Shown: piece by piece, positions 9,591-19,552 of the stretch
How positions within the stretch are numbered: position 1 is the first letter of the stretch
Layout: each line of letters starts with the position of its first letter
NCBI GenBank assembly: GCA_014904985.1
Contig: MU129377.1
Location: 1 to 20,652 of the forward strand
Length of the DNA stretch: 20,652 nucleotides
Direction of reading: 5' to 3'
Source of the DNA: Hydnum rufescens UP504
Taxonomy: Eukaryota; Basidiomycota; Agaricomycetes; Cantharellales; Hydnaceae
Position numbers and translations under genes: made by a program
Notes under the pieces: generated by a model
Told to the model about the DNA's origin: nothing
The model's database searches: none
The model's input: only the letters and a program-made list of their open reading frames with translations

Positions 9591-10045
9591 CTCATCTGAG
9601 AGGAGTTGAAGCCCTTACACGGGGCTTCAACTGTACTCGACGAGTCTTCTTCTCTTTGTGCACACTCAGTGGGGTCTCCCTGCAGAGATTTTGCCCCTGT
9701 CTTGATATTCTGCTTCCCTCTTGCCACTTTGGGTTTTTGCTGCCAAGCGTGATTATGCTTGGCCAGGCTGAGTGGAACCCCCCTTTCAGGGGTTCCACTG
9801 TACCTGACAAGTATTTCCAGGCTCATGATCTTCTTCTTCTTCCATGATCGACCGATTTTCTGGGACTCCTGCTTGGCCTACCCAGTCAAACCCCTTGTTG
9901 CGGGGGTATGACTGCCCATGACAAGCTTTTTTTTCATCTATGCGCTCAATTTTTCCTCTATTTATCCCTCTCTTTGATGTCTGCTTGGTGCTTGGTCTGA
10001 GCAAGGCGAAATTCTGCTACAGGGTTTCGACTGTACTCAACTCAG
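9591..10045. repeat. Hairpin array 2: four covarying stem-loop units 5' of gene A
   Basis: Four units share one fold. Inner stems are 9604-9614/9622-9632 (11 bp perfect, loop TTACACG), 9771-9781/9789-9799 (11 bp perfect, loop CCTTTCA), 9884-9894/9903-9913 (one mismatch, 8-nt loop) and 10004-10014/10022-10032 (one mismatch, two G-T pairs, loop TGCTACA). An outer 6-bp stem (CTTGGC-like with GACAAG-like) lies across a 6-7/6-nt internal loop, for example 9758-9763 with 9806-9811. Stem positions 4 and 8 change on both arms together. Unit starts are 167, 113 and 120 bp apart. The ATG of gene A follows 31 bp after the array. An additional 7-bp stem-loop occurs at 9742-9763. Confidence 0.9.
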
Positions 10046-10075
10046 CTTCTTACCCGCCAACACCCCTTCATTACT

Positions 10076-13000
10076 ATGTCTACTCCAGTTTCTCAAGTCT
10101 CTCCCATCCCCCTCCCATCCCCTACTATCATTCGTGACGAGGTGGACTGTCAATTTGCGCAGTGTCATCCACATTCAGGAGGGCAACCCCTTGCCGACGC
10201 CAGTGTCCCGGCCCTATGAATACCTGGCAGAAGAGACTATCAGTCCTGCTATTGGGTTTCCTGAACAGTCTGGAGCCGTTGTTTCGTTCCATCCCAAGTG
10301 CTCCTTCTATTATTTGACCTTCTTTGTGGTTACATTCGTTCCTGCATGGGCAACATTGCCTCAGCCCGCTGGCTTCGATGCTCTTGAACGCACCTATGAG
10401 CCAGCAGATCCAGTCATCTTCCCCCCTGGTGCCAAGCAGTACATTCGTTCAGTGGTACGTGCTCACCGCGGGCAACTTCGTCGACCAAACCAGTTACTGA
10501 TTACAGTTCGGCTCATGCTTCTCATCCAGGTCCACCCAACCCCTCCTCCGATATCCTCTCCTATACTGCTGCAGGACCCACGCATGGTTGATGGGTGGCA
10601 AGTCACATTCGCAGGGCATCATTTCCCATAAGCGCCAATCGTTTCCTGAAGGGAATACGATGCGCCATGAGCAAGAATTCATCACTGTGCCCCATTGGTC
10701 CCTTTCTCCAGAAGTGGTGGGGAGTGAGGCCGAGGATGAGAGTGATGGTGAGGAGGCCTCCCCCCCTGTTTCTCCCAGACTCCTCTACCCCCTGGGCGCA
10801 ATCGTTTCCAATTCTATGGTCTGGGTCACAGAAGCCGATACACAAGCAGAGGTCCGTGGTGAAAACCGCGTGGCAAGGAATCAGAGGAAGAAGCAGAAAA
10901 AGGCGCAAAACAAGAAGGTGTGGGAGGAAAGGCTGGAAAGAGAATGGTGCTTGCGCGCTTCCACTTCTATCCAGCCTGACAAGGAAGCATTGGATGCATG
11001 GAATGCCCCTAGTATATACGATTCTGTCGATAATTCCAACACCCTTGACCCCTTGCCCTCTAAACATGAGAGGGCATCAGAAACCGTCGGAAAATCTATG
11101 TCTGCTCCCCCGTCTGGCCTTACAAGCCCCCCCCCGCTCAGGCCCTGAGCCTTTACCTCAAAGTCTCATTGAGCCACTGCCCTCTCAGCACCGGCGCACT
11201 TCAGACAAAGGTGCTAGTGTCGAGAAATCTTCTCTTCTTGAGGCATCGGGGTCTACAGGGGGGTCTGCATTAGACCCTGCACCTCTCCTTCCCCTCCCTG
11301 CCCAGCCCCCTTCTGAACGTCCGATATCGGGGTTCCCGCATTCGTTACAATCACCGCAATGCGTTGTACGATTCGTACATCCCTTCTCGCTATGGTACGA
11401 ACCGAAGAAATCGATCCCAGTCCCATTCTCCTGATTATCCTCGTGAGAGGTCCTACAATCGTTTTGGACCTTCGCGCTATGAGAGCTATCGTCCATCAGA
11501 GGAACGATACCAGCAGCGTTCGAGGGAGCGTGGACGTTCGTTCACTTGATAGAGGGTACGAAGCAGGGCCATCACAAGCAGGGCCATCATGAGCGGGCGG
11601 CATGCATCCTATCATTATCCTGATAGCCCTCCCCCCCACTTTGAACCTTTGCCTGCCAGTGCGATGGATGATAGACTGCAGGAAGGTCATATGATCAGAG
11701 ATGAGGGGTGCGCCCAGGAAAAGCACCATCGCGAAGTAGAGGAGTTTTCCCCCAGTCGTGAATTACCTCTTCCCTGGCCTAGTGTGAATGAGGCCTCTGA
11801 TGTCGACAGCCACGTGTCGTGGGGTGCTGTGGTGGGCGCCCTGAACGAGATCTCCCAAGTGGAGACTGAAAGCTACGTCACTCAGGGTGCATTGGAAGAG
11901 GCTGCCGCGCTTTCTTGTAAGTAACTGTCCCGCTGTGTTGCACGTATTAGTTGTAACCTTCTATAATGACAGACATGGGCCACTCTATTCCCCCCTTCCC
12001 TACGATCCCTTCCAACCCATGGTATGGTCAGCATGTGGACATGCGTGAGCAATTAAGCACAACTGGGTGCCTATTTCACCAGGTTCAGGTCCGGATGACT
12101 GCTGTGCATACGCACGATTTCCCCCAATACCTTGGGGAAGTTGATAGCCAGGTGCCACTGAATGTGTATGGCCCTCATGCTATGAATGAATGCAATTTGC
12201 AGAGATTGGATTTCCAGCGCGGCCCAGTTGCTGGCAGTCTTTCAGCCCCCCATTACACTTTTGTGGTCCCCCGGCCCCCATTCTCTATAATTCCTGAGCC
12301 TGAATCCTCAGATTTGATTTACAATTCTTCCTCTCCTGCTCTTTGCAGAGTAAATGACAGTTGGATAGCAAACAGGGCAGGGCCAAGGTCTACTTTTGGA
12401 TGTATATTGGGCATAGCTTCCACTATGGTCAACCATCTGCATGCCCTTCGTGTAACACCGCATGCCCCCAGTGATCACAGTTTCAGCACTCTGGATGAAT
12501 CCTCCAAAAGGGCGTGAAGTGCTGATGCGGAGCTTCACAGACTCACAGTTTTCACTACGTTCGATGACGTTCGAAACATGATCCTATATATGGAACGGAC
12601 CATTGCCCTCTCTCTGGCTGTGGTCCGCATGTCGGTACTCATTGCGATTGATGTTTGCACATTGCTGGGCGGTTTTGATTACCCAATCTGGCCAGTTCAG
12701 TGAGAATGTGCAGGGAGTTTGTTCTTTGTTGGGGGAACAATTGGGATGCAGACTGAGAACTTGCGCATGGAATTCCGTCACTTCTTACGGACCTTGGAGA
12801 GGTGGGGGATCAGGCATTGGTGCGTGGAACTGGACAAGGCAGGCTCAAGGTTCGAAATGGACCCACACAGTACTCCGACAGAGGATGTCCAGGCAGAGGA
12901 AAACCACCAGTCCTTCCTATTCCAACAGATGGATAGCACTGGTAACAGGAAGAGGATGGCATGGGTGACCTGTGAAAAGAGAACTACCCGTGTTCCCTTC

Positions 13001-14382
13001 CTCATTCCTCCTCCTCCAGGCCCTAATTGGACTTGGGACGTCCCGTTACAAGAGAACCTGGCCGCCCTGGCACGTCGAACGCTTGATCCAGAGCATCGTG
13101 ATTGCCTATCCTTTGCTCATTTCTCCCTGGGAATGAGGGACCTCGTAGGAGATTCCATTTGGACTGGGAAACGATACGAAGAGGGCCTTCATCCGCCGTC
13201 CAGTGGTAAAAGACGATGGTACCATGCATGGACGCCTTTGCCAATGGGAAATCACCTTCCTGCTCAGCAGGCCCTGGTTTTTGTTCCCTCTTCTTACCAT
13301 GAGCAGGGGAAGATGGTGCCATCCTCACTAGGCATAGAGGCAGAAATGCTCGATGTTTCAGGCAGCCTCTTGAGCACGGATAATGAGAGGACTCCCAAAG
13401 CATCCCCCGATCTGTGGTACGGTCTGGTGGTTGAGCCATTCATGACAGAGATCGCACTCCTCAGCATGGTGGATGTTGTCCAGTCCAGGGGTGCCGAGGG
13501 CTGGAAACAGACCCGGCTTGGAAAAAGTGGTTTTTCCTTGGGATTCATTTTCAAGTCCTGTACTAGCAGAGATGATGTATATCGTTTCCTGAAGAAGGAT
13601 GCCCAGTTTTCCAAGGTTGTTCCCGTGGACCCAGCAGTCCATTTCAATTCCTGGCTGCCCTATCGTATGTTCAAGGAACCGGGATACGTTCAGCATCTGT
13701 GGAAGTACTCTCGTCCTCTCAGTGTTCACAGGGCCCTGCTCGCACTGTCGCCTCCCTCCTGTTGTCTACCGCCTTCAGAGCCTGGTTATGAATTTGCTTG
13801 TGAAAGGGAGAGGTGCCATCAAACCCTCATCATGGTGGACCTTCTCAAGACCGACAAGCACCCCGCCGTCATTCATTCTCATGGCCCAGACCCTCCCAAA
13901 CGTGCTTATTTGCGAGCATGGTTCTCAAAGGAATTCCTAGCATCCTTGTGTCAGGCCCCCTGTCCCACTGATTTTAGTCCAGAAGAGGCGCTATCTCTCC
14001 AATGCCTTGAGATCCTCCTCTCCCTTCTGGCAGACTTCAATGCCTTGTTTTTGCAACCCATCTATCCCGCCGGGTCAGGGCCATATGTGAAGCTTCTGCG
14101 CTTCATTGCATCCTGAGTTGAGTTTGCAGCACAATTGAATTCTATGCAGTGTGATGTTATACCTCAAGCTCAGCAGGAGAAGTTAAACATATTGCAATTG
14201 ACTGAGGCCATAGGATATAAGCTGGATACCAAGCGGTTTTTTATCGACTGGGATCCATCTTCCCCAACACCTTCGTTCATCCCATCTTTGTCAACCTTGG
14301 AGGCCGATTGGGCCCAATCAGAGGAAAGGGTGAAGAATTGAAGACCAGCAAGGCGAAACGTAAAGGTAAAATGGTTAAGTAA
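10076..14382 (+). pseudogene. Gene A: long unrecognised element-associated protein, decayed
   Basis: I do not recognise this family. The likely start is ATG 10076 (MSTPVSQVSPIPLPSP), 31 bp after hairpin array 2. Coding then hops between frames: a Ser/Pro part to about 10590; an acidic-then-lysine-rich part at 10640-11130 (GSEAEDESDGEE, RNQRKKQKKAQNKK); and an Arg/Ser/Tyr-rich tract at 11310-11540 (NRRNRSQSHS, RSRERGRS), suggesting nucleic-acid binding. One intron, 11917-11972 (GTAAGT to CAG, 56 nt), joins two frames exactly. After it the frame stays open to 14341 except TGA at 12515, 12701 and 14114, coding a globular Trp/Pro-rich domain of some 600 residues (WYHAWTPLPMG, HFNSWLPYRMFKEPGY). 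A frameshift near 14330 leads into a basic tail (TSKAKRKGKMVK) and TAA at 14380-14382. Other frameshifts lie near 10200, 10500, 11131 (C run), 11310 and 11540. It may be a nuclear or particle-type accessory protein of a transposon; that is inference. Confidence 0.65.
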
Positions 14383-15212
14383 CAGTATCCCTGCCCAACT
14401 AATGTCCCAACTCCTCATGGCAGTGGGCAAGTCAACAATGCAGCCCTCTTCGGCCACTCTTCCCACTAGTCACCCTTCTGGTCCTTCTAATGAAGTGGTG
14501 GGAGAACCTTACGGTAAGAGAAAGTGGTTACTGAGAACCAATGGATATTGATCTTGAAATTGTCTAGTTATCATTTTCTTTAGACTCATTACCGCTGTAC
14601 ATACTCTTCCATGTTTAATGCAGATTGTGGCCGGTACCCGCTTTAGCGGCGTTGAGTGAACATTCGGGCCAGCAGTCCTGGGGCTAGCGGAAAAAGGAAA
14701 GGGAAAAAATTTCACCAGTCCCTTCATCTGATCCCCACCTACGTGGAGGCTTTGTTCCACCCCATTCCCCAGCCACTGCTCCAAAAATTAGCAAGTATCA
14801 AGGGCATCACCCCAAATGTATTTTCCGTCTCTCTGTTGGGACTGAATGATCTTGTGTCCAGATTTTCTACCACTCCCTCCCCTCTCTTTCCTGCTTTCCA
14901 GACCAGAGTATGAGCAGAGCCTCTAGCAGGATTTGACTTCTCTGTTTGGAAAGCCTGCTCACTCTAAGCACTCAAGGCCCTCAAATCCCCACACACTCTA
15001 CTTCTGATCACCCCATTCCTGGCCATTTGTTATGCCACCCCATTCCAAAACTCTCCCATCAGGGGCAAAGGAAAAAATAGTGGACACCAACATATCCAAT
15101 AAGCCCACTGCTGCCAAAAGGCGGAAGCAGGATGTGAGCATTGCAGAACACACGCCTTATAGTATCATTGTTGCTAACAAAACCAATAATTTTGCCTGTG
15201 CAGCCCCCACAC
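14383..15212 (+). other. Interval between genes A and B, possibly decayed exons
   Basis: Several short plus-strand frames have coding flavour, such as 14656-14913 (SSPGASGKRKGKKFHQ) and 15032-15161 (PTAAKRRKQD, a nuclear-localisation-like stretch). No single model joins them well. One option is that 15032 is the true start of gene B, with an intron at 15162-15237 (TTGCTAAC branch point, CTGCAG acceptor) that restores frame. A GTAAGA donor at 14515 is plausible too. I leave this unassigned. Confidence 0.4.
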
Positions 15213-18109
15213 ATGCCTAGGCAGGAAATCCCTGCAGAAGAGAGAGGGACCTCTGGTTCTACAGTGAGTATAGCCTCTGCTTGATCAAGAATCGGTGTCT
15301 GATTCTGCCACATTTTTCCAGACTACAGCAGTCCCAGCCCGGGCCACTCGTGCCAACACTAAGGCCAGTGAGCCAGCATCCGGTGGCCCAGTTTCATCTG
15401 CTCAAAAGAAAGCCCGCAAGGTCCCTCCTGTGTGCCCGCCCAGGCAGTTTGAAGGGGATGAGGAGGAACAGGACATCTTTGACCGCCGCCGCAAGGGGGC
15501 CAAAGGACTGGTTGACACATCACCACTCTCTCCAATCACCACCACTGCAGTTTCGAAGGTTTCAAAGAGGGACAGACAGAATTCCGACACTGATGACCAT
15601 GCCCCTACAAAGCGTCAGAAGACCCATGCTGTCCAAAAGCCCTCTAAGTCCAAGTCCAATGTCATTACCTATGCCAAATGCCGCAACCCTGCCTCCACCC
15701 AAGAAGTCACTACTATGGAGGATAAGGCTGAAGGAGAGGGCGACAAAGAGCAGTGGGATAGGCCTTCTATGGCTGGCACAGCCAAGGATCCCAGGCCTAC
15801 AGACCATCCTAGCCCTACCCTCCCTAGGGGCGGCTATACTGCCATCACCCCTGGTCCATCTGATGACATTCATGATGTGGAGGCCTCTCTTCTGGATAGA
15901 GAACTGGAGGAAGAGGTGGGGCATACGTCTTCCCCTGGATTGTTGGGCAAAGGCCTTGGTCTCAGCGATCAGGAGATTCAGGAGGGCTCTCATGAGGGCT
16001 CTCAGCCAGTGGTTGTGAGTCTTGCCCCTAGGGTCGATGATGAGGGTAGAGAGACATCTGCTGAGGGCATTTTGGGATCGAACCCTGAGGCCACTGCTTT
16101 GGAATTCCCTAGCCCCACTCATCTCATGCGGAGTCTCAAGACCTCCCGGAACAAGGATGTCCAATGCCGTATAACAAAAGAACATGCTGTCCTTCCACAC
16201 TCACCCTCCCCCACTGGGAATCAACCCCGCAACTTCCTTGTCCCCAAGAATACAAAGAATACTGCGGTGCAGGGGGCTGAAAGTTCTGAGGGGGATAGCA
16301 CAGAGGACGATGAAGACCAACAGGATAATCCTGAACCCCAGGAGGATGCAGCCGAGGATGTGTCAGAGGCCCATGATCCCCCCTCCGAATACCTGACCAA
16401 GGACCAAGAAAAAGCTGTTCATACTCTTTTTTGGACGCTGGTGGAGGACATTGCAAAGACCAAGGCGAAGGACCTCAATGTGACTGCCTCTGCTGTTTTC
16501 AGGGTGCTGGGCGACATGTTCTCCAAGGAGAGTCACCGTGACAACATTTGGAATTGTTTCCAAACAGTTTTTCGGGCCCAAAACCCAGATATCAAAGGTA
16601 TGTAATGCAGGGCAAAACTGAGACTGTTATAACTCATTGTAATTTTCCTCCAGATTCAGAGGCCATTCGTGATAGCTACAAGGAGGAGACGAAGAAGGCA
16701 AAAGATTGTGGCAGCGAGGCTGGACTGTCCAAATGGTGTGTGAAAATTAAAGAGGCTGCAGAGTCTCTACAAGTCGATGCTGCAAGTTCCAAAATTGTGG
16801 TGGGCACCCGTGCCTGAATCATCAAACAGGAAACCAACGACTTGTCGGAGAGGGTTCGTTTCCATTGTCTACAGGATCAGAATACCCTCTAATTGTTTCC
16901 ACAGGCCTGTGTCCTCAGCAATCTCTGGTCTGTGGAAGTTTTTGGTTTTGCTCTGTGCCAGGATGCTCTGGATTCCGATGGGGTGGCAGCCAGCAGCATG
17001 TTCTCCAGTAGTTCCAAAACCAGCCAAATCCTTGAATGGCTGATCTGGAATGACGCCAACCTGAAATGAAAGATCTTCTCAGAACTCTTGTAAGTACCCA
17101 AGAGAAATACTGTCCACTCCCATCTGCTGATACGTCTCATTTGTAGTGCCACCTATGTGGAGCGTGCAGAACCTCCCAGTGAGGATCCTGTGGTGGAGTG
17201 GGAATGGGTGAAAAAAAGAATTAATGGTAGCCAGGGCAGTAACCATGCTGTGCAGGTGGCCCTGAGAACTGCTGCCTCCAAGGCTTGGTGTGAGGTGATT
17301 AGTGAGTGAACATCTACCATGGTCAGGATTTCACCCTATGGATTGATTAATTTTGGGACTCTAGACAATGCCCTTGGGATGGACAATGAGAAGGCTGTCC
17401 TCTCAAGAATTGGAAACCGACTGTACACAGGCTGGGACAAGGAAGTGTTTGTTATCACCAACTTTCCAGACAATGTTCCCTTAGAAAAAATGGAGTCCCT
17501 GGGTACCGCACAGAGGTGGTCTTTACTCCAAGCCTGTGTTGTTGGCCTATTGGAAAAGGTCCATGGCAAAGTGAGAGTAGTGGAAAACACAAGAATCCAA
17601 GTTTCTACTCTCAATCGTGGTAAGAATCTGTTATATCCTCCACAGTTCCACTTTACTAAATGAGAATATGTAAAGGTCGAATTTCAAAGGAGGGGTGGTT
17701 GAAGGATTATGATGATGAGGGCCTGGTCATCACAGTCTCTGGTAAAGCTCTTTTCACTGTTGGTCAGACCAAGGCATTTCAAAAAGAAAAGGCTGCAATG
17801 GCCAAAGGGAAAGGCAAAGAGAAGCGCAGTGGTAAGGAACTTTGTTCTGTAGACTATTCTGTGGGGTGTTCTAATTTTGGTTAAGGTGCAGAGTCGCCCA
17901 CCACATATCTAAAAAGAAGTGAGTTATTTATTTCTCAGGTCTTTCCCTCTCTGCAAAGAAAATCTGATGGATCTCTATCTACACCTCTATGGCTATCTCA
18001 CTCTCATTTTGGCCTGACAGCATACACCAAAGCACAAACCTCAACTGCTGCCTCTAATCCTCCTGAAACAGGAGAGAGTGAAGAAGACGATGAAGATGAA
18101 GAGGAATAG
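15213..18109 (+). pseudogene. Gene B: unrecognised multi-exon protein with acidic tail, two stops
   Basis: Introns fit at 15264-15321, 16598-16653, 16854-16904, 17090-17146, 17302-17364, 17620-17675 (TACTAA branch point) and 17832-17891, every junction keeping frame. The product is about 831 residues. The first 360 are disordered and charged with basic patches (AQKKARK, PTKRQKTH) and an acidic stretch (EGDSTEDDEDQQ). A helical region follows (TKDQEKAVHTLFWTLVED, NIWNCFQTVFRAQNPDIK), then a folded part with AVLSRIGNRLYTGW and GKALFTVGQ, and a tail ending GESEEDDEDEEE before TAG. TGA at 16815-16817 and 17067-17069 interrupt it; otherwise it is intact. An optional extra intron, 17919-18020, would only shorten the tail. 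The start is the ATG at 15213; 15032 is an alternative. Composition suggests a nuclear, DNA- or chromatin-associated protein, but I recognise no family. The spacing from gene A and shared strand suggest both belong to one element. Confidence 0.75.
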
Positions 18110-18510
18110 GATGTTCCCATCTTTCACTTGTCTGACTTTCCCTTTCTGACTCCCTTCACTTGAATCTGCCTTCATATCTTCATATACTCTGATCTCAATT
18201 ACTTTGAATTCTTTCACCCCATGCATGTCAATACGCCCAATAAGACGTGTTATACAATGTGTTCTGCCATGCCTTATAGGATGCATTGCTTTCCATGAAC
18301 CCAGTGTTAGCTTGGACCTTCTATTTGTGGCAGGACTATAGTGTTTTTCTTTGATTTTTCAGAGGACTGTGAATGGTCTTCTCTTCTAAGGAAACATACC
18401 TTCCTCAAATATGAATTATATATTTTGGATCATTTTGGCCAGCAATAATTGATCTTGATGGAATTCTAAAGGATTAAAATCTGGGAAGCATTGGATGCAG
18501 CAATTCATTT
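18110..18510. other. 3' flank of gene B
   Basis: AT-rich sequence without a supported gene. It separates the stop of gene B from the first minisatellite unit. No obvious hairpins or terminal repeats mark an element end. Confidence 0.5.
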
Positions 18511-19520
18511 AGCAGGTATTCCAGATTTACTAGTAGGTACTCTAGGGGTCTAGCAGGTATCCAGATTTTCAATAGTGGTACTCTAGGGGGTCTAGCAGGT
18601 ATTCCAGATTTCATAGTAGGTACTCTAGAGGGCTAGTAGGTATCTCAGATTTCATAGTAGGTACTCTAGGGGCTCTAGCAGGTATTCTAGGGGCTCTAGC
18701 AGGTATTCCAGATTGTAGAGTAGGTATCTTAGGGGTCTAGCAGGTATTCCAGATTGTAGAGTAGGTACTCTAGGGGTCTAGCAGTATTCTGGATTTCATA
18801 GTAGGTACTCTAGGGGTCTAGCAGGTATTCTGGATTTGAGAGTAGGTATTCTAGGGGTCTAGCAGATTTCTAGATTTGAGAGTAGGTATTCTAGGGGGTC
18901 TAGCAGATATTCTAGATTTGAGAGTAGGTATTCTAGGGGTCTAGCAGATATTCTAGATTTGAGAGTAGGTATTCTAGGGGTCTAGCAGATATTCTAGATT
19001 TGGAGTAGGTATTCTAGGGGTCTGGCAGGTATTCTGGATTTTATGGTAGGTATGTTATGGGATCTAGCAGGTATTCTGGATTTTATAGTAGGTATTCTAG
19101 GGGTTCTAGCAGGTGTTCGGGATTTCATAGTAGATATTCTAGGGGGTCCAGCAGGTGTTCTGAATTTCATAGGAGGTATTCTCTGTGGTCTGGCAGGTAT
19201 TCCCAATTTTATAGTGGGTATCCTATGGGGTGTAGTACGTGTTCTAAGGTGCATAGTCAGTATTCTATGGGATGTAGTAGGTATTTCAAGTTGTATAGAC
19301 AGTATTGTGTGGAGCATAGCAGGTGTTCTATGAGGCAGAGCAAGTGTTACAAGGTATATAGTAGGTATTCTGTGGAGCATAGCAGGTGTCACAGCAAGAA
19401 TAGTAGGTGTTCAGACTATGCTAGTAGGTTCCTGGCCAATGATAGTTGGTGTTAAATCACTGCATAGCAGGAAATAATACATGTATAGTAGGTGATATGG
19501 CCTCTGTAGTAGGTGATAAC
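18511..19520. repeat. 20-21-bp minisatellite, about 1 kb
   Basis: Roughly 45-50 units of 20-21 bp with the core AGCAGGTATTC or AGTAGGTATTC. They are often paired into a 41-42-bp higher-order unit in which AGGGGTCT and AGATTTGAG endings alternate. Units from 18511 to about 19060 are nearly uniform; those from there to 19520 diverge steadily. Because the diverged units are 21 bp, several frames are open across the right part and spell seven-residue periodic peptides. These are not evidence of a gene. The array ends about 30 bp from the Ty3 fragment. Confidence 0.95.
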
Positions 19521-19552
19521 CTGATATCCAGATACCCTTCAAGGGGGGGGTT

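Noticed and set aside
15281..16018. 245-codon open frame overlapping gene B
   Set aside because: Shadow of the 15322-16597 exon in another frame; it lacks spliced continuity and motif content.
16890..16892. In-frame TAA in gene B
   Set aside because: It lies in a well-formed 51-nt intron (16854-16904) with a CTAAT branch point and CCACAG acceptor, which keeps frame when removed.
19043..19455. Long plus- and minus-strand frames encoding heptad-repeat peptides
   Set aside because: They arise from the 21-bp minisatellite periodicity, which leaves several frames open at once.
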